A stretch of DNA of 64,000 bases from Lysinibacillus xylanilyticus (GTDB taxonomy: Bacteria; Bacillota; Bacilli; Bacillales_A; Planococcaceae), in NCBI RefSeq assembly GCF_001183605.1, contig NZ_LFXJ01000005.1:992001-1056000 (forward strand), given 5' to 3'. A program made the position numbers and the translations under genes. Under the pieces are notes generated by a model. That model saw nothing but the letters and a program-made list of their open reading frames with translations, searched no databases and was not told where the DNA came from. This document shows positions 17,641 through 26,815 of the stretch, piece by piece (the stretch's first letter is position 1; the number at the start of each line of letters is the position of its first letter).

Positions 17641-19092
17641 TTACTCTTCTTTTTTAAGATTCAAGAAATTACTAATTACCTTTATATATTCATTTTTTGG
17701 ATATATCTTATATAAATCGCTGGATAATCGAATCGGGTCGCCAAAAAAGTATCGCTCATATTGGGTTTGTCTTGTTCCAAATGAACTCATTGTTAGATCC
17801 CAAGCTAAACGAAATATTTTTACTCGTTCCTCTGCGGTCTTAGTAGCTCCTTGAAGATAAAAATCTAAGTCATTTCTAATAATAGAATGAAATGCTTTCT
17901 CGGTTGGCAATGTAATCATTCCACTAGCTCCGATTAGCTGGATAATTTCAGTGAAACGAGGATAGATTTTAGGAAAGATATTACCAGCAACTTGAAGCGG
18001 GAAAATTTCTGGACGCATATATCCCCATTCATCTAATTTTGCGTTATTTTCAGATTTTTCTAACAAGGCTTTCATCGTTTCTAGACCAATGATGATTTCT
18101 GACATCTTTTCTTGGATATGTTGATACTCGCTTATATTAATCGTTTCTATAAGAAGCTCAGCAATACCTAAGACGAACTCTGTTTTTACAATTTGTCTAG
18201 TCAATACTTGGTGCTTAGTAAAGGGATGGAAAGAGCTTTGAATTGGGAATTCTTCGGCTACTTCTGCATTGCTGTAATAAAATACCCTATTCCAAGGTAC
18301 TAATACATTGTCAAAGACGACGATAGAATCCATTTCTTCGAACCGCGAGCTTAATGGATGATTAAAAGAAGATTGTCCGCCGATGAATGTTTCCCTACAA
18401 ATAAACTTTAATCCTTTTGTGTTAGAAGGGATCGAAAAAGCAAAAGCTTCATCTTCATTAAATAGAAATTTACCTACGCTAAATACTAATACTTCATCTG
18501 TTAAACCACCTTGCGTAGCAAGAAGACGTGCACCTTTAATAATGATTCCTTCTTCATTTTTATCAATAACTTTTGCGGCGATTGGCTCATCCGTATTTTC
18601 AATGTAGATATAAGAACGATTCACTTGTGGGGAAATAAAGGTATGTGTAAACGACAGGTCATTTTCCCTAGCCAATTCATAAAATGCTTGCAGATTGTTT
18701 GGAAAACATTTGTCCTTATTATTTAAAAAGGATACTGAAGAGGCAAAGCTCATTAAAACTGTGTTCAAATAATCTGGGCTTCTTCCCATGATACCCCCTG
18801 AATACCTAGCCCAATGTTCAATCATCTTTCTTCTTCTTATTAAGTCCTCTTTCGTTTTTGGTTGCAAATAGGAAAGACCAATAAGCTTTCCTGATACTGG
18901 AGAAATAAAAGTCATCTCATCTTTTATTTTTGGATCATGTTGCAAATCATAAAGATCCGCTTTGGACTGAATAAGTCCCTTGAAGGCAGGTTGTTCTGAT
19001 AACAACCCCTCAATTTTTTCACCGTCGTACCAAATTTCATTATTTAACTGATTTAATCGATTAATGTAATCTTTTCCATTTATAGCCCCCAT
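17641..19092 (-). CDS. HpaB/PvcC-family flavin-dependent monooxygenase
   Basis: 483 residues, the usual length for the large oxygenase component of 4-hydroxyphenylacetate 3-hydroxylase (about 480-520). Typical features include the start GKDYINRLN, ARYSGGIMGRSPDYLN, FTHTFISPQVNRS, ATQGGLTDEVLVF, a VPWNRVFYY segment near the middle and the end RYFFGDPIRLSSDLYKIYP. The family uses FADH2 from a separate reductase to hydroxylate phenols. No HpaC-type reductase is adjacent, so the reductase must come from elsewhere and the substrate is unknown. The start is ATG 19092 after GGGGAGTGG. Confidence 0.85.
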   Translation of the reverse strand: MGAINGKDYINRLNQLNNEIWYDGEKIEGLLSEQPAFKGLIQSKADLYDLQHDPKIKDEMTFISPVSGKLIGLSYLQPKTKEDLIRRRKMIEHWARYSGGIMGRSPDYLNTVLMSFASSVSFLNNKDKCFPNNLQAFYELARENDLSFTHTFISPQVNRSYIYIENTDEPIAAKVIDKNEEGIIIKGARLLATQGGLTDEVLVFSVGKFLFNEDEAFAFSIPSNTKGLKFICRETFIGGQSSFNHPLSSRFEEMDSIVVFDNVLVPWNRVFYYSNAEVAEEFPIQSSFHPFTKHQVLTRQIVKTEFVLGIAELLIETINISEYQHIQEKMSEIIIGLETMKALLEKSENNAKLDEWGYMRPEIFPLQVAGNIFPKIYPRFTEIIQLIGASGMITLPTEKAFHSIIRNDLDFYLQGATKTAEERVKIFRLAWDLTMSSFGTRQTQYERYFFGDPIRLSSDLYKIYPKNEYIKVISNFLNLKKEE

Positions 19093-19228
19093 GTTCCACT
19101 CCCCAATTTTAATTGATATTTAAATAAAATTCTTCGTTTATAGCTGTTTTAACAAGTTAAGTCGTCGAATATTTTATTACTATTACTAAAATTATTCTAT
19201 GTAACTAGAGCTTGCTAATATTCTTTCT

Positions 19229-19255
19229 TTAACTAACGCAGCATGTTAATTGAAG
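19229..19255 (+). repeat. module F
   Basis: AACTAACGCAGCATGTTAATTGAAGAAG, a diverged copy between the monooxygenase and the YjcZ-like gene. Confidence 0.55.
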
Positions 19256-19394
19256 AAGAAGGAGAAGAAGGTTACTTTAAACAAAGATTCCAAAGTGAAA
19301 CTATAAATTTCATAACTATATTGAATGAAATGGATGGCTAGAATCGGGAAGAAAGCCATTATGACTACTTTACATAATGAGGAAAGTAACTATA

Positions 19395-19428
19395 AAAGGG
19401 TCACCAAGCCAGGGGCGACCCTTAAATC
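19395..19428 (-). terminator. terminator of YjcZ-like gene
   Basis: AAGGGTC and GACCCTT arms enclose a GC-rich loop just past the minus-strand stop, followed by a T-rich tail on that strand. A similar hairpin (AAGGGCCAC...GTGACCCTT) lies at about 19656-19684. Confidence 0.65.
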
Positions 19429-19435
19429 AGAAATG

Positions 19436-19555
19436 TTAATACCCTCTATTCATAAAAGTAGCGCCGATAATAATCAGAAGTATAAATAGAACAACAATTA
19501 AGGCAAATGCTGAACCATTACCATATCCGCCACCGTAATAGCCGCCATTTTCCAT
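19436..19555 (-). CDS. YjcZ-family small sporulation-type peptide
   Basis: 39 codons from ATG 19555 encode a Gly/Tyr-rich start (GGYYGGGYGNG) and one hydrophobic segment (FALIVVLFILLIIIGATF). This is the signature of YjcZ/YydF-like short membrane peptides of bacilli, found mainly in spores. Upstream codons also look family-like (CYGGNVGG), but no start is found there, so the N-terminus is uncertain and may have been damaged. Confidence 0.65.
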   Translation of the reverse strand: MENGGYYGGGYGNGSAFALIVVLFILLIIIGATFMNRGY

Positions 19556-19599
19556 GCCACCAACATTTCCACCATAGCATCTGAGAAGGAGTGGGGTGT

Positions 19600-20134
19600 T
19601 AAACTATTCACCTATAGGCATTAAAAATATATTTTTGTGAGATAAGACAATATAAAAGGGCCACTTGGGATGGAGTGACCCTTAGTAAAAAGTTTAGGAG
19701 GTGTAAGGCTAAATTAGCATTACCTTACTATTATTATGATGTGATAGCTATGTTTGTATAGTGAATTGCCTGTGATATGGATTAAAAATAAGAATGCCGT
19801 AGCTGCTACATCAAACTAGTGAACATTATGAGGAAATTAATAAATATGGTGTGTTCTACTTTTCATTTGCGAATATCTGAGGATTTGTAACGTGTGGTTG
19901 ATTTCGTTCCAACTGGTGGGGGAGTCCGATGAGCCGCTGTTCCCCAAGGAGTCGCCCAGCCTCCACTCAAATCAACCAATATACAGTGCATATATTTTAA
20001 AAATATCATCATCCAGAGCTTTAAGAAATGAGCCTATAAATCCTAAAAATACTAATGATTACATTATTATAGTAGCTTTAAGTGGTATATTTTGTTAAAA
20101 TTTAGTCGATAATAGAAAGGGAGGAAATAGAACA
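19600..20134. other. gap with an interspersed repeat fragment
   Basis: A minus-oriented copy of the GACTGGGCGACTCC...TCGGAACG interspersed repeat occupies about 19893-19985; related copies lie at 48.1, 48.9 and 52.3 kb. A decayed ORF fragment resembling the one at 12.4 kb lies at about 19828. No intact gene is seen. Confidence 0.5.
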
Positions 20135-21631
20135 TTGTATTTCAAGAAAGTCAGTCTTATGTTAACCATCTTATTCATTTCAGCTTCTATATTTACCATA
20201 CATAATGCAAGTGCAAGTGGTGGTTTTGAAGATATTTCTCCAAAGCATGAAGCTTATGAAGAGATCAATAATTTAGTTGTCAATAAAACAAGCTTCGCAG
20301 ATGTTGCAGATGGCCGTGAGCTTTCGGGCTATGTAGAACAGCTTAGCTTCTTTAAAAGTGAAAAGGAGCCACCTGTTAAAGGTGTAGCTGTACTTGATAC
20401 ATCACAGGTCATTGGATTAGTTTCCTCAACAACTGATGGATTAAATATTCGTAAATCCAAAGATTCGTCATCTAAAGCTAACATTGTAGGTACTATCAAT
20501 AAAGGTGGTAAACTATCAGTCTATGCAGTTGAAGGAGATTGGTTAAAAGTTTCCTATAATGATGCCTTTGCCTATGTTTATAAAACGTATGCACAGTTTT
20601 TAGATGCAGATGGTAATGCATTAGGGAATATTCAAAAGCAAGTTACTACAACACAAAGTATAAATAGTTATGTAAAACCTACATCTTCTTCAAAGGTTAT
20701 TTCAACTGTCAATAGTAAAGTGAAATTACCTGTTTATAAAACAGTAAATGGTTACTATTTAACTGTAGTAAAGGGTGTACCGGGCTATATCGTGGCAGAT
20801 AGTACAGAGGATGTGAAAGTAGAAAAACCTTCTATTCCGAATCCAACCCAAACTCCTCCGAAAGTTTCAGGTGATCTACTAGGTCGAGTGACAGTTGATA
20901 ATTTAAATATCCGCAAAGAAGCTAACTCTACTTCTACAGTACTATGTAAGTTGAAAAAAGGCGAATATGTTCAAGTAAATAGTATTAACGGTTATTGGGC
21001 ACAAATTATTTATAACGGTCAAGAAGGGTATGTCCATAAATCTTATTTAAAGATATTAAATCTAAGTGGTAATCCGTTAAAAGATCGTATAATCATTATT
21101 GATCCAGGTCATGGTGGCAAGGATCCTGGAACTGTAGTCGGTACTATTGCAGAAAAAAACATTGCATTAAAGGTCAGCACTCTTGTTACGCAAAAGCTTG
21201 AGGCGGCAGGTGCAAAGGTTTTAATGACTCGTACTGGGGATACGTATCCTACACGAGAAGGTCGAGTTGACTTTACACATGCTAATTATGGTGAGATTTT
21301 CGTAAGTATCCATGTTAATTATGCAGCTAATACTTCTGCGCAAGGTACCGAAACATTTTTCGCTCAAACACCAGGTGATATGCATCAGGAAGACATTGAT
21401 CTTGCGACGTTTGTAAACAATCAAATTGTTAAAAACGTAAATATGAATGATCGAAAGGTCAAAAAAGGAAATTTCATTGTAATTGCAAATACGAATATTC
21501 CAGCCATTCTAGTTGAGCTAGGCTTCCTATCAAATAGTGAAGATCGAGCTAAACTGACAAATGATCAATATATTGAGCTATTTGCTGAATCTATCTACAA
21601 AGGAATTTTGGAATATTACTCAAAACAATAG
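20135..21631 (+). CDS. N-acetylmuramoyl-L-alanine amidase with SH3 domains
   Basis: 498 residues from TTG 20135 (ribosome site AAAGGGAGGAAA). A signal peptide ends near NASASG. At least two clear bacterial SH3 domains (about residues 90-150 and 250-310, each with LNIRK) and a weaker one between them bind the cell wall. The C-terminal Amidase_3 domain (about 315-496) has the zinc ligands in DPGHGG, EKNIAL and VSIHVN and the catalytic Glu in VELGF. It cleaves the peptide stem from peptidoglycan, probably in cell separation or wall turnover. Confidence 0.9.
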   Translation: MYFKKVSLMLTILFISASIFTIHNASASGGFEDISPKHEAYEEINNLVVNKTSFADVADGRELSGYVEQLSFFKSEKEPPVKGVAVLDTSQVIGLVSSTTDGLNIRKSKDSSSKANIVGTINKGGKLSVYAVEGDWLKVSYNDAFAYVYKTYAQFLDADGNALGNIQKQVTTTQSINSYVKPTSSSKVISTVNSKVKLPVYKTVNGYYLTVVKGVPGYIVADSTEDVKVEKPSIPNPTQTPPKVSGDLLGRVTVDNLNIRKEANSTSTVLCKLKKGEYVQVNSINGYWAQIIYNGQEGYVHKSYLKILNLSGNPLKDRIIIIDPGHGGKDPGTVVGTIAEKNIALKVSTLVTQKLEAAGAKVLMTRTGDTYPTREGRVDFTHANYGEIFVSIHVNYAANTSAQGTETFFAQTPGDMHQEDIDLATFVNNQIVKNVNMNDRKVKKGNFIVIANTNIPAILVELGFLSNSEDRAKLTNDQYIELFAESIYKGILEYYSKQ

Positions 21632-21689
21632 TAAAAAGGGCTACATGGTTCATTAAAGTGTACCCTTTGTAAAGGACATTTTGAAAAAA

Positions 21690-22155
21690 GCTAGGCAACC
21701 TTTTGGAGCTGCTGTCTGTATTTTGCAGGCGGCAGCTTTTTCAAGTTCCATTGCCCTCGATAATGGTTGTAATACATCATATAACTTTTCACTTCTCGTT
21801 TTACTTCTTCATGTTTCGCACGCTTTCATATTGGTTTCATCTTTAAAATGACCGAAGAGGGATTCTTGGGGGGCGTTATCCCAACAGTTTCCTCGGCGTG
21901 ACATCGATTGCACTAGTCCCATTTTCTTCACAAGTTTCCGGAATTGTGGATTCGTATAAATAAATGCATCTTCTGTTAAATGGTAGTGATTTTTCTTCAA
22001 TTTACGAAGTGTATTGAGCGCGATATCCATACTTAATGAAGCAGATACTTCATATGCTGTTTGTCTCAGTGTCCTTAATTGCTGATAAATAAGCACGTTT
22101 GCTGTTCCCGTACGTCAAATACATGATATCTGTTAATAATACTTTTCCTGTTAAG
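21690..22155 (-). pseudogene. IS3-family transposase (OrfB) remnant
   Basis: Three frames on the minus strand make up the C-terminal part of an IS3/IS150-type DDE transposase: GKVLLTDIMYLTYGNSKRAY, then SASLSMDIALNTLRKL to GNCWDNAPQESLFGHFK, then EVKSYMMYYNHYRGQWNLKK ending LQKVA. At least two frameshifts separate them. The N-terminal half is missing: the homology stops at a CTAACGG core (22156-22162). No inverted repeats were identified. Confidence 0.8.
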
Positions 22156-22176
22156 CTAACGGGTGCATTAATTGAA
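22156..22176 (+). repeat. core next to IS3 remnant
   Basis: CTAACGGGTGCATTAATTGAAC, a core with a diverged F/E tail, lies exactly where the transposase remnant ends. Confidence 0.65.
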
Positions 22177-22210
22177 CAGAGAAACATTTATTATGGTGTT
22201 TCTCTGTTTT
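22177..22210. terminator. hairpin terminator
   Basis: CAGAGAAACA at 22177-22186 pairs with TGTTTCTCTG at 22197-22206, followed by TTTT. It also lies just past the stop of the recombinase fragment on the other strand. Confidence 0.7.
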
Positions 22211-22217
22211 AAATAAA

Positions 22218-22540
22218 CTAAAAATATTTCTGATAAAATTCCTTCCTAAGCTTTCCACTTAGTTGTGCATAAATCCGAGTAGTTTCACTTTTTTCATGCC
22301 CCATTAAACTTTGAATTACTTCAATGGGTGCACCATTGTTTAATAGGTGTGTAGCGTAACTATGTCTTAATTGATGGGGGTGTATATCTTTATTAATCCC
22401 AGTACGACTGGAGATTCGTTTAATGATATACCTCATTCGCGCAATACTCATACGATGTGGGTTTCTTTCAGTAACAAAAATTGCTGGATCTCTATCTTGA
22501 CGACTTTCAATGTATCTTTTAAACCAAATATCACAGCGTA
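22218..22540 (-). pseudogene. C-terminal half of a tyrosine recombinase
   Basis: The minus-strand frame reads RYIESRQDRDPAIFVTERNP and runs to the stop at 22218. It contains the catalytic HQLRH and GH (LMGHE) boxes, and the nucleophile Tyr is in TTRIYAQLS. This is the catalytic half of a XerC/XerD-like integrase. The N-terminal half and first catalytic Arg are missing; the frame is cut where module C-like sequence and the core CTAATGG (22569) begin. An internal ATG at 22451 would give only 77 residues. It is probably inactive. Confidence 0.8.
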
Positions 22541-22544
22541 TAAT

Positions 22545-22650
22545 GCAATCGACGAAGTTCTTCTTAAACTAATGGGAGCTTCACTTCAAGATGGGATTCC
22601 GTATAGATCCCATCTCTTCTTATTCAACTAACTTTGCAGGTTACTGAAGA
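22545..22650 (+). repeat. module C end, hairpin, module F
   Basis: TTCTTCTTAAACTAATGGGAG (C end and core) is followed by an AGATGGGAT...ATCCCATCT hairpin and then TTCAACTAACTTTGCAGGTTACTGAAG (F). Confidence 0.65.
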
Positions 22651-22709
22651 AGGAAATAGTTGTATTTAAATTGAAATATAATGTAATAACCTAGATTGGA
22701 GTGCTTACA

Positions 22710-23198
22710 ATGATTAAATTCTTTGAATACAACTGGCAGGTAAGAGATGAATGGTTTGACTGGTGCAATCAACTGACAATTAAAGAGTTGTTAAAAGACC
22801 ACAAGGGTGGAGTAGGAAATATATTATATACACTTTTTCACATAATTGATGTGGAATATAGTTGGATTCGTGGTATTCAAGGCAAAGAAGATATAGTATT
22901 TCAGTTTGCTGATTATAATACTCTTGAAAAAGTTAAATCACTTTCAGATAAATCACGCAATGAAATAGCTGAATTTTTAAAAACAACAAATTTAGGAGAT
23001 TTAAATGAACAACTAGTCAGTGTTTCTTGGGATGAAGATAAATACACTTTTGATGATATATTACACCATATAATTACTCACGAAATTCACCATATAGGTC
23101 AACTTTCTGTTTGGGCAAGAGAATTAGAACTGAGCCCTGTACCTGCTAACTTTATTGGAAGAGAGTTACCGAGGGGGTTTATTAATGAAAATGAATAA
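22710..23198 (+). CDS. DinB-family metal-dependent protein
   Basis: 162 residues from ATG 22710 with GGAG 8 bases upstream; a GTG three codons earlier overlaps that site. The DinB/YfiT four-helix bundle is suggested by the length and by three spaced histidines: one in LFHIIDVE and two in THEIHHIGQLSVWAREL. Family members include thiol (bacillithiol) transferases and many uncharacterised metal proteins. The last codons overlap the start of the next gene by 14 bases, so the two are likely co-expressed. Together they may form one cassette. Confidence 0.8.
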   Translation: MIKFFEYNWQVRDEWFDWCNQLTIKELLKDHKGGVGNILYTLFHIIDVEYSWIRGIQGKEDIVFQFADYNTLEKVKSLSDKSRNEIAEFLKTTNLGDLNEQLVSVSWDEDKYTFDDILHHIITHEIHHIGQLSVWARELELSPVPANFIGRELPRGFINENE

Positions 23199-25161
23199 AA
23201 AAACGTATCTAAGTATAGAAGAGATTACTTCTCTACCAACCTTATCAGGTACAAACATAAGTGATGATGGCAAAAACGTAGCATTTGTCAAGAAGACAGC
23301 TAACTGGAATGACAATACATATAGGAATCAAGTATGGATATATGAAAAAGATAAGGGGCATTGTTACCCATTAACAACTAGGGATATAGATAGTACCTAC
23401 CCATTATGGTCTCCAGATTCTAGAAATATCGCATACCTTAGCCCAGTTGATGATGGGAATAATAAGAAAAATCAGATCTTTGTTAAGTCCATAGATGGTT
23501 ATAGTGGGGTTCAAATTACTGATGAGAAAGAAGGGGTCAATAAATTCAAATGGGAGCCTACTGGCAAAGGTTTTTATTACGTTGCACAGTCAATAGAATC
23601 TGAGACGATAAAGAAACGTAAGGAACTATATGGTGATTTCCATCATATAGGTAAGGAATACCAGAATAATTGTTTATATTACATTGAAATAGAAAAAGTG
23701 ATACAAAATGATGATAAATATGAACACGAAAATAGCATTGTTTATCAACTAACTGAGGGTAAGGATTTTCATGTCCATGAATTTGATATTTCAAATGATG
23801 GGAAAAAGGTTGTATTAATGGCTACACCAAGCCCAAATATGGAAGATTATATTAATGGAAATCTATACATACTAGATATTAAAGCTGGTGAACTACAAAA
23901 GATGAATATAGATAAGTTGTTGGGAGGGAGCGTTTGCTTTTCTCCTGATGGCAGCAAAATATGTTACTCAGCAAGCATAAGGGAGAAGGATTACTATAAG
24001 ACTCATATACAAGACAGTACACTAGAGATATATGATATTAATAATGGAGAGCTAATTCAACCTTTAACAGATTTTGATAGTACGGTTATTCCATTACGGT
24101 GGACATCTAAAGGAATTTTAATTAGATGGCAGAATAAAACTAATTATCTTATTGGTTTGCTATCTGACGATGGAACTGTGGAAATGTTAAGCGAAAAAGA
24201 AGATAGCTTTATAATGGATGCTTCAATAACAAGGGATGGAAATCATTTATCCTATAATAAGGCTATAACAAATGAAACCTTTGAAATCTATTTAGACGAT
24301 GAAAAAATAACGAATGAGAATAGCTTTTTCAATGGAAAGCTTAAAAGTAACAGAGAAATAATTTCATGGCAAAGTAGTGATGGTCTTGAAATAGAGGGAG
24401 TTTTATCAACCCCAGTAGAATTTGATGCAAATAAAAAATATCCCTTATTAGTGGTAATCCATGGTGGACCTGCCTGGGCATCCTTTCCAATATTTTCAGA
24501 CTGCTTCAATGAGAAATATCCGATTGAACAGTTTGTTGAAAAAGGCTTTATCGTTTTAGAACCAAACTACAGGGGAAGTTCTGGTTATGGTAATGAATTT
24601 TTAAAAGCAAACTATAGAAAACAAGGACTTGCTGACTACGATGATGTTATTTCTGGAGTGGATAAATTAGTTAATCAAGGGATTGTAGATAAAGATAGAG
24701 TAGGAGTTATGGGATGGAGTAACGGGGGATATATATCAGCTTTCTGTGCTACATTTAGTAGTAGGTTTAAAGCTATTTCAGTTGGGGGCGGAATTACTAA
24801 TTGGAATACCCATTATGTAAATACAGATATACCATACTTTATTAGGATGTATTTAGGAAATGATCCATGGAATGATCCAGAGATATATACTAAAACATCA
24901 CCATTGACATATATTAAATCAGCCTGTACTCCCACTTTAATCCAACATGGTGAAAAAGATGCAAGAATTCCAATTCCAAATGCATATGGGCTATATCAAG
25001 GATTAAGGGATATGGAAGTTGATACAGAATTAATTATTTTTAAAGGAATGGCATATAGTTCTGACCAGCCAGGAATTAATGTGGCTATTATGAAGCAGAA
25101 TTTAATATGGTTTTCACACTATATTCTTGGAGAAAGTATGAAAGATTTTAGGGTTTTATGA
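23185..25161 (+). CDS. S9 prolyl-oligopeptidase-like protein with its catalytic His replaced
   Basis: 658 residues from ATG 23185, chosen for the upstream GAGGGGG. An N-terminal beta-propeller (to about residue 385, WSPDSRNIAYLS-type blades) precedes an alpha/beta hydrolase domain with the nucleophile in GWSNGG and the Asp in EKDARIP. Where relatives have the third catalytic residue, as a GxxH-type motif, this protein reads FKGMAYSSDQ: residue 624 is Tyr (TAT 25054-25056), one transition from CAT. The rest of the frame is intact, so it may be a freshly inactivated peptidase or a binding protein. It is translationally coupled to the DinB gene. Confidence 0.8.
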   Translation: MKMNKKTYLSIEEITSLPTLSGTNISDDGKNVAFVKKTANWNDNTYRNQVWIYEKDKGHCYPLTTRDIDSTYPLWSPDSRNIAYLSPVDDGNNKKNQIFVKSIDGYSGVQITDEKEGVNKFKWEPTGKGFYYVAQSIESETIKKRKELYGDFHHIGKEYQNNCLYYIEIEKVIQNDDKYEHENSIVYQLTEGKDFHVHEFDISNDGKKVVLMATPSPNMEDYINGNLYILDIKAGELQKMNIDKLLGGSVCFSPDGSKICYSASIREKDYYKTHIQDSTLEIYDINNGELIQPLTDFDSTVIPLRWTSKGILIRWQNKTNYLIGLLSDDGTVEMLSEKEDSFIMDASITRDGNHLSYNKAITNETFEIYLDDEKITNENSFFNGKLKSNREIISWQSSDGLEIEGVLSTPVEFDANKKYPLLVVIHGGPAWASFPIFSDCFNEKYPIEQFVEKGFIVLEPNYRGSSGYGNEFLKANYRKQGLADYDDVISGVDKLVNQGIVDKDRVGVMGWSNGGYISAFCATFSSRFKAISVGGGITNWNTHYVNTDIPYFIRMYLGNDPWNDPEIYTKTSPLTYIKSACTPTLIQHGEKDARIPIPNAYGLYQGLRDMEVDTELIIFKGMAYSSDQPGINVAIMKQNLIWFSHYILGESMKDFRVL

Positions 25162-25205
25162 TTGATAAATGGATATCCTCACAGGATACATAAGAATGAA
25201 ACAGT

Positions 25206-25235
25206 CTTCATAAACGTCGCAGGTTAGTGAAAGTA
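25206..25235 (+). repeat. module F, diverged
   Basis: ATAAACGTCGCAGGTTAGTGAAAG, between the peptidase-like gene and the VOC remnant. Confidence 0.5.
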
Positions 25236-25299
25236 GGAGTACTCAAAGACAGTTTAGAAATAAAAAAGCGAACCCAAAAATTTAAGAGGAGAAAGCAAT

Positions 25300-25703
25300 A
25301 TGAAGAACCTTTTATTATAGTCACACTGTATATTTCCAACATCAGACATAGTTAAAACTGGTAATTTTCATGAACGAAAAATGTGATTTAAGGCTGTGCA
25401 ATTTTTGGATGCAAATGAACCTTATATTTGTCTGTATCGTGATACTACAGAAATTATCTTAACTAAAACAAACGGCCAAAATGTAATTCCGAATAGGAAA
25501 CTTATGGCTACGGGTACGATGCTTACTTTATTACAAAAAATCAAGAGGAACTTTAAGAAGAGTTAATCAATTCTAATGTGAAAATCGTCCGTAATTTAGA
25601 TAATACTGATTACAATAATAAAGAATTTGTAATTGAAGATATAGATGGAAGATGGATAGCATTTGGTATTAAAGTAGGTTATAGAGAAGAAGCTAGTTTG
25701 TGA
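25300..25703 (+). pseudogene. VOC (glyoxalase-fold) gene with several disruptions
   Basis: Starts at ATG 25300 after AGAGGAGAAAG and is stopped after six codons, then continues in pieces: FPTSDIVKTGNFHE, KAVQFLDANEPYICLYRDTT, NSNVKIVRNLDNTDYNN, EFVIEDIDGRWIAFGIKVG. The order matches a glyoxalase/bleomycin-resistance fold of about 130 residues. The final TGA is supplied by module A itself (TTTGTGAATAAATG). Confidence 0.7.
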
Positions 25704-25785
25704 ATAAATGTACTTAAAGTAACGGGTGCTCTTGTTTAATTAGAGCATTCGCTTCTTATGCTAACGGTGCAGTTTAGTTGAAGAA
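25697..25785 (+). repeat. modules A + B + F
   Basis: TTTGTGAATAAATGTACTTAAAGTAACGGG, then TAGAGCATTCGCTTCTTATG (B), then CTAACGGTGCAGTTTAGTTGAAG (F). The same order occurs at 3.95 kb. Confidence 0.75.
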
Positions 25786-25831
25786 GTAATACTATACTAT
25801 TCACATTATTACCAGGAAAGATGGTGGGCTA

Positions 25832-26065
25832 ATGGAACACGTTCTAAAAGAAATGTTGTCTCCGAGTAATGAATATAAAGTTCAAATTATTAAACGTAAG
25901 GATGGTCTTTTTACCACAGAATTATATAGGTGGCAGGAAGACTGCGGATATGAGTATTGGAGTCCTATTAAAAATGGATTGTCTTTGATTGAGACAGAGG
26001 AAGGTGCAGTAACACGGGCCATTGAACATCTGAGAGAATATTCTGGGGAAATTATCAATCCTTAA
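25832..26065 (+). CDS. small hypothetical protein
   Basis: A 77-residue soluble ORF starting at ATG 25832; the upstream sequence GGTGGGC is a weak ribosome site. It is rich in aromatic and acidic residues (FTTELYRWQEDCGYEYWSP) and ends with a helix-like stretch. No family is recognised. It sits between an A-B-F block and a B-F block, so it is a clear single-gene cassette of about 0.35 kb. Confidence 0.55.
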   Translation: MEHVLKEMLSPSNEYKVQIIKRKDGLFTTELYRWQEDCGYEYWSPIKNGLSLIETEEGAVTRAIEHLREYSGEIINP

Positions 26066-26067
26066 TT

Positions 26068-26140
26068 ACTTCTAACAGGAGTGATTGTTCAATTAGAGCG
26101 ATTGCTTTTTATGCTATCGAGGCAGGTTAATTCAATAAAA
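26068..26140 (+). repeat. modules B + F
   Basis: AGTGATTGTTCAATTAGAGCGATTGCTTTTTATG (B) followed by CTATCGAGGCAGGTTAATTCAAT (F). Confidence 0.65.
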
Positions 26141-26157
26141 TAAAGGCAGGAGAAAAA

Positions 26158-26631
26158 ATGAAACGAGGAATCAGTTTTGAAATTCCCAATGAATACGGAA
26201 GGTTTCTTTGGGAGGTATTAACACCCTTTGAAATTACTAAATTCATTTGGCTAAGTGGAGGCGAGGAATCATATTTAGTCGAGGATGATGAATTAGGAAA
26301 ACTACTATTCACAGATGAGGTAAACTGGATAGAAGGCTTATCCCTTAAAGAACTTTTAGAAGATAATAGATATTATCTCATTTTTGTGGACTTAAAAGCC
26401 TACTCAAAAGAGAATAATCCATCATTAATTGAACCGTATAGGGATTTGGATTTTTTAAATAGTGATTGTGAACTCGTATTATTAGTTGTGGATTCAGTTT
26501 GTGTCACGATTTATTGTAAGGACAGTGAAAAACTAGAAAGATTATTTGATAATGCAAAGATAAAAGGGTTTGAAAATCTCCAATACATTACTGATAAAAA
26601 TGATACAAGATCAAAGCTATCAGTTTGGTAA
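26158..26631 (+). CDS. DUF2691-like hypothetical protein
   Basis: 157 residues from ATG 26158 with AGGCAGGAG upstream. The N-terminus (KRGISFEIPNEYG) and overall layout resemble the DUF2691 family of bacilli as I remember it. It is acidic and soluble, with no catalytic motif or membrane segment. No function is known. It is a single-gene unit closed by the core at 26664. Confidence 0.6.
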   Translation: MKRGISFEIPNEYGRFLWEVLTPFEITKFIWLSGGEESYLVEDDELGKLLFTDEVNWIEGLSLKELLEDNRYYLIFVDLKAYSKENNPSLIEPYRDLDFLNSDCELVLLVVDSVCVTIYCKDSEKLERLFDNAKIKGFENLQYITDKNDTRSKLSVW

Positions 26632-26663
26632 CAGATGATTTATACCTATACCTTCTTATTCCA

Positions 26664-26815
26664 CTAACGGGGGCAAGAGTTAAACAAGGTGTTGCAGCGG
26701 CAGCATCTTGTTTCTTGTTGAACTCCCATGAAAGAACTTAATCATCTTTCATATTCTGTGGTGTAGCTCTGGTTTTGCGCTACATGGATGGCTAACGGGG
26801 CAGGTTAATTAAATA
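26664..26815 (+). repeat. modules G + D + F
   Basis: CTAACGG opens module G (GCAAGAGTTAAACAAGGTG, TTGCAGCGGCAGCATCTTG). Module D follows (AACTCCCATGAAAGAAC to CATGGATGG), and then F at CTAACGG (26792). Confidence 0.75.

Noticed and set aside
19892..20098. 68-codon ORF in front of the amidase gene
   Set aside because: It lies mostly in an interspersed repeat and lacks a ribosome site.
22371..22631. 86-codon plus-strand ORF
   Set aside because: Antisense to the recombinase remnant, whose catalytic motifs make the minus strand the real one.
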